From Channa striata (taxonomy: Eukaryota; Chordata; Actinopteri; Anabantiformes; Channidae), in contig CM065188.1 in the NCBI GenBank assembly GCA_033026295.1, positions 18,488,619-18,552,618 on the forward strand: a DNA stretch of 64,000 nt. Reading direction: 5' to 3'. A program made the translations under genes and the position numbers. The first letter of the stretch is position 1. Each line of letters starts with the position of its first letter. Shown here piece after piece: positions 57,945 to 64,000 of the stretch. The notes beneath the pieces were generated by a model that was not told the DNA's origin, made no database searches, and saw nothing but the letters and a program-made list of their open reading frames with translations.

Positions 57945-60900
57945 ATGCAGAAAGGCCTGAAGAAGTACTTCGTCAACATGGACGAGTACCTGTCCAGTCT
58001 GGGCCTCTACAGGAAGATGGTGGCCCGGGACGCGTCCAGTCTGTTCCGAGCCGTGTCAGAACAGGTGAGCCGGGCCAGAGACGGGGCATTTGGAGGTAGC
58101 TCCAAGTATCTTACAATCCATCAGAGCACGTGAAGTACTCACAGCTTCTAGTCAAAGTGTCAGTAGAAGTAAAGGTGTTTTGGAATGTGAATCTGTGAGC
58201 AGCAGGGTGGTTTAAATATGGTTTGTTATGATCACGGTCCAAACAGTTGAGATGGAGAAAGCGGCTTTATTTATGACCCACCAGAGTGAAACTCAGTCAG
58301 TCCTTGACATGATTCACTTGACGTGTCCAGCTCCTCGGCTGATGAGAAGCTCTAGACCAGCGAGTCCTGTCGAGACACACAGTGACAGCACAGAAATCCG
58401 CTTTATTTATGTCTTCAATATTACTCGGGCAGTGGTGGACACTAAAGTTTTTTTTGTGCTTGATCCAGTCTAACCTGATCCCCTGAACTGGTTTTTGCAG
58501 CTATATTACTCTCAGAACTACCATCAGAAGATTCGTCAGGACTGCGCCAACTTCATGAGAGCCAACAGATGCAACTTTGAGCCGGTGAGTCCTCCTCAAG
58601 AACGAACTGAACGAACCAGAGACCTGACCACATTTGATTCCGATTTGAAAGCTCATGGACAGTTAAGATCCATTACCTGAATGTGAACACTCGGGATCAG
58701 TGAGTTCACCATGGGGACTGGTTATGTTCAATTTGCTAATCAAGTTCTAAACATTTTAGCAAAAGTATATACGGTATGTAAAGTATGTAAATTCAGGCAG
58801 TGTTATCGCATATTTTCAAGGATGATGGTGCTGCAGCTGGATTCACTTCAGGATGTTTGATGTTTGAATGAGAACAGAGCCAGTTCTTTGCCAGTCAGAA
58901 ATCTCAAATTTTCCCGTCACTGAGCCTTGACTTTTACCGCTCACCTGCTGCTTTGGATAAAACAAACTGCTGCTGTGAACCGAACAACCAAACAGACCGT
59001 TTGCAAAGAGGGTCTCGGTCCACTTCAAGTGGTCTTGACTATGCAAACACTGTAGTTTGTCAGTCTGTGATTCTAGCAGGGTTTCAGAGGCTAATGCAAG
59101 CTGAGAACCAGTCAGCAGTTCTTAACCAGCTAGTTAGCAGCTGTTACTGTGTGCGTAACTCAAAAACCAGCCAATTAGCATCTTTTCTTTTCCAGTTTGT
59201 CGAAGGCTCCTTTGAGAAATACCTGGAGCGTCTAGAGGACCCGAAGGTGAGCAGCTGTGACTTTTGGACTTTCAGTCAGCTGAACTGCTAACTGTCAACA
59301 GTGTGTGTGTGTCTGTGTGTGTGTGTTTAGGAGACAGTGGGTCAGGTGGAGATCAAGGCTTTGTCACAGCTCTACAGGTGAGACGTGGTTACAAACATTT
59401 GTTTTTATGGGCAAGGGGGCTTTAAGTATTGGCATGTGACGTCTAAAGTGCGGGTGTGTTTGTTTTAGGCGCTGCTTCCTCATCTACCGTTACCCAGGGA
59501 AACCAGCCACCCTCATCTCTGAGGACGACTTTGTAGACAAAGTGAAGGAGAACAACAGCAGCAGGTCACATGACATCAAACTGATATGATTTGCTGCTGC
59601 TGACTGTCGGTGTCCTTTCTTGCTTAGGTGACTCTCTGTTGCTCCATCAACGGTCACTACGACATAGTTTATCCGAGGAGTTACCCTGCCTCCGCCGCCC
59701 TCTGTCAGTGTGAGTGCTGAGGTGTAATCAATAAAGTTATTGTGGTAGTACTGATATTGGTGATTGACATCTGTATAGTATTAATAGTGGAGATTGTTTG
59801 TGAATCAATATTAGATCCGTGTGTGTGTGTGTGTGTGTGTGTGAAGCATTGCTGTACGAGCTGCTCTACACTCATGTGTTTGGGTTGGAGGAGACAGAGT
59901 TGTGCCAGGCTATGGAGGCCTTCAGGGTTGGAGGCCGTCGCTATAGAAACAGTCCATCAGTGTGTAGTGACGTGGATGTCGGCTACGATACTCCTGAGGA
60001 CCGAGGACAAAGGTTAACGCGTGCACTCAAATCCTTAAAACAACCATTAAATAATTTTTTCGTTAGTTGTCCAGAATATGCTAAAGTCTTGTCTACACAT
60101 ACAAAGTAAGTCTTTTTTGTTAGTTTGTTTTTGTGTGAAGATTCTAGTGACAGGGATACCACAGAAGGAACTGGAGTTTGCTTATGGTTCCCTTTTTCCC
60201 AATTGTTCAACTAAAAACCTTTGGCTTCTTAATAAATATAACACTACTTTAGCTGTAATCACTCTGTAAATCAGGTTTCCACTTTGCATCTTTTATCCAT
60301 TTATCTATAAATTAGTTTGAACAAGCCTCCTACCATGGTAGTCTATGGAGGGTGATTAATCTACTACAAAGAAAAACTGTTTTGGTTTTATTATGGTCTG
60401 CTGTAATCGGTGCCCCATACTGTGAAATCCAGTCCTGCTGACAGGTGTTTGTTTTACACTGCAGGGATGAGGTGGAGTTGTGTGGAGCTGCTGAGGACAA
60501 ATCCCGAGGCTTGAATGATGATATGAAGGTGGGAGGGGGCTGGAGGAAGGTGGGGTGGGGGTGCTTGGTAGTTAAAAGCAATTTTACCAAACAATAATAT
60601 AATCCTGGACGTGTTTATTGTGAGCAACATGCTGATGTTCTTGTTTGTGGAAGTCCTTATTTTCATTGTTTAGCCTGCTGCAGATGCCCCCCCACCCTCC
60701 AGACTCTGTCTGCCCTACAAAGTAATGAAGTCTCTGGACGGAGAAGTTTACAGAAACCTGGAGTTTGACGTGTGGCAGGACACATGCAAGGGTAATGCAC
60801 GTGAAACGCGATGCGGACGTTAGTTTGTAGGATTTTAATCAAAGTCTGTTTAAGCTTTGTTTAACTTATACAGCAGAACGGCATCAAAAGACGTAGACAT

Positions 60901-63845
60901 GCCAACAAGGGCTTCGTTCCTTATGTCACTGAACAGGTCCAGGATCTGATGTGATCATAGCTGCAGAAATGTCCTCAAAACTGAGGGTGTGGGGGGAGTT
61001 CAGTGGATTGCTCTGCAAGGACATGAACAGTTGGAGGGACTTCCTGGTACAGCACAGTTCAAATCTGGTAGATTAACTTGTTCAGTGACTACACCAGAGT
61101 ATAAGCAGGTTTGTGGATCTTTTGCTGGGTCAACAAGCTCAACGTGTGTTTGGAGGAACCAGCAGGGGTTGGATCGGGTGAAATGATACGGAACATTCTC
61201 AGCTGATCTGTTAAGCCATGTACGAAGAATAAGGCCCTCCAATTTTTAGTTAAAATGGCTTTATCCTAAAATGAACACATGAAAATTTTAGTTTTTTAAT
61301 GTTTTCTACAAGATTATGTTATTTGTCCCCTTTTTTATTTTTTTGCCAAGGAATTTTAAGTAATATTCTTAGTTTCCATCACGGGCACATGATGACTTAA
61401 ACCTCTCCAATGGAGCCAGTGAATTCATTAGTTTCAATTGGCAGTGTTATTTATATATTTAGAGCTCAAGTTAAGTGTAAAAATCTGAAAAATATCCAGT
61501 TTTATTCCATTTGCATTAACAATCTAGCCACAGGGGTTGCAAGCCAGTAACTTCTGTGCCGGTCCCAAGCCCGGATAAATAGAGAGGGTTGCGTCAGGAA
61601 GGGCATCCGGCGTAAAATTTTGCCAAGTACAACCATGCGAGTCACCCTAATGGTCAGAAGGAGCTGCATTGTGTCTTTGTGGATTTAGAGAAGGCGTATG
61701 ACAGGGTGCCGAGGGAGGAGCTGTGGTACTGTATGAGGATGTCGGGAGTGGCAGAGAAGTACGTCAGAGTAGTTCAGGACATGTATGAGAGAAGCATGAC
61801 GGTGGTGAGATGTGCCGTAGGTCAGACAGAGGAGTTCAAGGTGGAGGTGGGACTACACCAAGGATCAGCTTTGAGTCCCTTCTTGTTTGCTATGCTGATG
61901 GACAGGTTGACAGATGAGGTCAGACAGGAATCTCCACGTTGCCTGTGTTGGCAACAAAGTCAGAGAGGCCAGATTGAGATGGTTTGGACATGTGCAGAGG
62001 AGGGATAGTGATTATATTGGTAGAAGGATGTTGGAGATGGAGCTGCCAGGCAAGAGGGCAAGAGGACGACCAAGGAGGAGATATATGGACGTCCTAACAG
62101 AGGACATGAGGTTAGCTGGTGTCAGAGAGGAAGATGCCCGGATAGAGTAAAGTGGAAAAGGATGATTCGCTGTGGCGACCCCTGATGGGAAAAGCCGAAA
62201 GAGTAGTAGTAGTAGTAGATTCCATTTGCATTAACACAGCTAAAATGGACAAAAAAAAGAGAGTGAAGGGGCCACAAAAGGCCAACACAGAGACCAGAGG
62301 GATAAACTGTGTCGTCGTATCACGTCAGTCTTTTGTGTTCATATTTTTGTTTTGCCTTTCTCTCTGTGTAACCAGTTTGCATCAAATCACAAAGACAAAT
62401 GAATTTCTTATGAAACCACTTGTGACCAAACCTTTTAACTGATGGTCCTCCATCAGAGGACGCACACTGCCCGAGGCCAATCGGTTGAATTCCTGTTTTA
62501 TTCTGATTTTAAACTGACGTTACCCAGACTAATCACAGATGTGTAATCCAATTGCCATCAAAGCGTTGTAGTAATCTGTTTCTGTGTCTGGCTGACAGAG
62601 ATGCAGAAGACCGACTATATGGTCTTTGCAGGGAGGCAGTACTTCCTTGGAGACAAGTGTCAGGTAACAAAACACATCATTACTTTCACACCTTTGTTCA
62701 GAATTCACTCGTTATAGCTGCTGTCGGTAAAATCAGTTTCTTTCAGTATCAGGTGCGTGTACATGCTTTCAGGTACGTCTGGAGCCAAAGGGGAAGTATT
62801 ACAATGCTTTCATCCAGGAAGTAGGAACACACTCTACAGCTGTCACCGTCTTCATTGAGGAGCTTGGAGAAAAGTAAAAAACACAACCTGAACTTTAAAC
62901 ACAATTGTGAACATTGAAACTGGTCCTCAGAAAACGTTTTAGGTTTTAACCTATAGATGAAAGAAGGAGAGGTCGTCAGTGGCATGTTTTTTTACACTTT
63001 ACTGTTACCTTACTGTTACTCTCAGACACCTGGTTCCCCTCACTGATTTAAAACCAGTGAATCCAGTCCCTGCCTGGAATGTGGCCGCTCCCAGTAGAAA
63101 AGGAGAACTGGGTACGATTTAAGGTTTCCTGTTGGCTCCTTCACACTTTCTACTCTCTTTGATGATATGACCCTGCTGACCGACTTCTTCCTTGTCTTTC
63201 TTTCAGACTCAGATTCTCGCGGTCAGCGGCACCCTCGCCATCGTTACTTCAGGAAGTCTCGCGGCAGCGGTGGAGTGAAGGGGGCGGAGCTGCTGATGGC
63301 ACCGCCCTCTTCGTACGGCGGCCCCTCCCCATCCTCTCTGCCCCCTCGTTTCCAGCCGGCAGGACACACTCGCACGCCCCCTCCCCCATCTCCTGGAGCA
63401 ATGACCTATGACCCCTATGCTCCCCCACACCACCATCCCTCTACAGCCAGACCACCTCGCTATGGAACCTCTAGGTAGGGTGACTGAGATAACCACAAAT
63501 CCATTTTGGTTACAGTTTCAGGTGATGTCATACCAGCAGATTACATTATTTGTTTTGAAGTAATACAATATTTAACTGTATTACTATGAAACTATGTTTT
63601 TTTTTTTTTTGTAATATACAGCCCCTGCACTGTAAGGTTGTCACTAAAATATCACCCAAAAATAATCTGTTATTTTCCAAGATACTGAGAACTGTGTGCA
63701 TTTGTGTGTGTCTAATTGTCTCATGGATTTGGGTCAGAAGCTCCACTCGTTTCCTGAACCGTCACCTGATTGGTCCACAGCTGACGTATTACCACCCTGG
63801 GAGGCGATATTACCATGACTATGAGAACTATGCCTTCAGGTCACG
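57945..63845 (+). CDS. alg13: ALG13-like OTU/Tudor protein (3' end outside window)
   Basis: Exons: 57945-58064, 58501-58584, 59196-59246, 59331-59377, 59469-59541, 59628-59709, 59847-60012, 60465-60528, 60674-60791, 62599-62663, 62773-62873, 63026-63111, 63207-63474, 63738-63845; the reading frame continues past the last donor. The chosen start opens MQKGLKKYF, as in the OTU part of ALG13; in-frame ATGs at 57918 and 57765 are alternatives. The OTU domain spans about residues 12-150 (MDEYLSSLGLYRKM, VEGSFEKYLERLEDPK, NGHYDIVY). A Tudor-type segment follows (GRQYFLGDKCQV, YYNAFIQEV, VFIEELGEKH), then a proline-rich region. The OTU nucleophile position reads serine (DASSLFRA, codon 58038-58040). 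Conserved ALG13 words (KKYF, FEKYLERL, PGKPAT) argue against OTUD4. The glycosyltransferase half is not seen upstream, so a role in lipid-linked oligosaccharide synthesis cannot be assumed. Confidence 0.9.
59818..59842. repeat. (GT)n microsatellite at an alg13 acceptor
   Basis: GT run directly before the GAAG acceptor of the exon at 59847; another GT-rich run (59301-59327) precedes the exon at 59331. Both replace a normal polypyrimidine tract. Confidence 0.85.
61522..62218 (+). mobile_element. RTE-type LINE, internally deleted, with target-site duplication
   Basis: Lies in alg13 intron 9, same strand. An exact 18-bp duplication, ATTCCATTTGCATTAACA, flanks it (61504-61521 and 62219-62236). 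Inside, the frame from 61679 encodes RT palm motifs (DLEKAYDRVPREELW, GLHQGSALSPFLFAMLMDRL) and then jumps to the C-terminus (HVACVGNKVREARLRWFGHV, ELPGKRARGRPRRRYMDVL), skipping the YxDD block. It ends in (TAG)n. It is non-autonomous; the perfect duplication indicates a recent insertion. Confidence 0.92.
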
Positions 63846-64000
63846 GTAAACATCAACACACAGAACTGGATGTTGTTACTAAATTATTACATGAGAACAT
63901 CAGTAAAAACACAAAAAAAATGTCTCAGTCAAGTCGCAACCACCAAGAAACGTAAGTCAGCTCAATTCAGGTTCATCCCTGGAGGGTTAGAAAGTGTTGG

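Noticed and set aside
57945..59709. OTUD4 as identity of the OTU gene
   Set aside because: MQKG..KKYF, FEKYLERL, PGKPAT and the Tudor words GRQYFLGDKCQV / VFIEELGEKH fit ALG13 better than OTUD4.

Overview
The window is teleost fish nuclear DNA. Its genes are split by spliceosomal introns with ordinary GT/AG sites, CA and CTT microsatellites are common, and the intergenic DNA is full of broken L2/Rex-type and RTE-type LINE pieces, a hAT-like MITE and a gypsy fragment, all typical of ray-finned fish. Nothing prokaryotic or viral in layout was seen.

Layout from left to right. Bases 1-2260 hold LINE debris. Calpain A (+, 2275-11140) is a conventional calpain large subunit with 20 intact exons; only its first exon is not visible. 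Bases 11140-18870 hold an orphan calpain calcium-binding module (D, 13846-16240) with no protease exons, lying between two L2 tails in opposite orientation. Calpain B (+, 19364-27882) and calpain C (+, 32590-39923) are tandem duplicates. Each has an intact Cys/His/Asn triad and C2-like domain, but each stops at the same place after the C2-like domain and has no penta-EF-hand (PEF) exons. Bases 40000-46050 are repeat-rich. aars2 (-, 54788-46149) is complete in 22 exons (988 aa). An alg13-like OTU/Tudor gene (+, 57945 to beyond 63845) runs off the right edge; its OTU catalytic cysteine reads as serine and no glycosyltransferase domain is visible upstream.

Biologically, the left two thirds is a local calpain family that has been duplicated, partly homogenised and taken apart: one classical calpain, one stranded PEF module and two PEF-less proteases. 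A calpain next to aars2 recalls the human CAPN11-AARS2 neighbourhood (from memory), so A-C may be CAPN11/CAPN1-group genes, but the sequence alone does not settle orthology. aars2 charges mitochondrial tRNA-Ala and alg13 belongs to a protein-glycosylation/OTU family; neither has an obvious functional link to the calpains. Exon coordinates were worked out by hand from reading frame, splice sites and phase, and all phases in the listed models join correctly.
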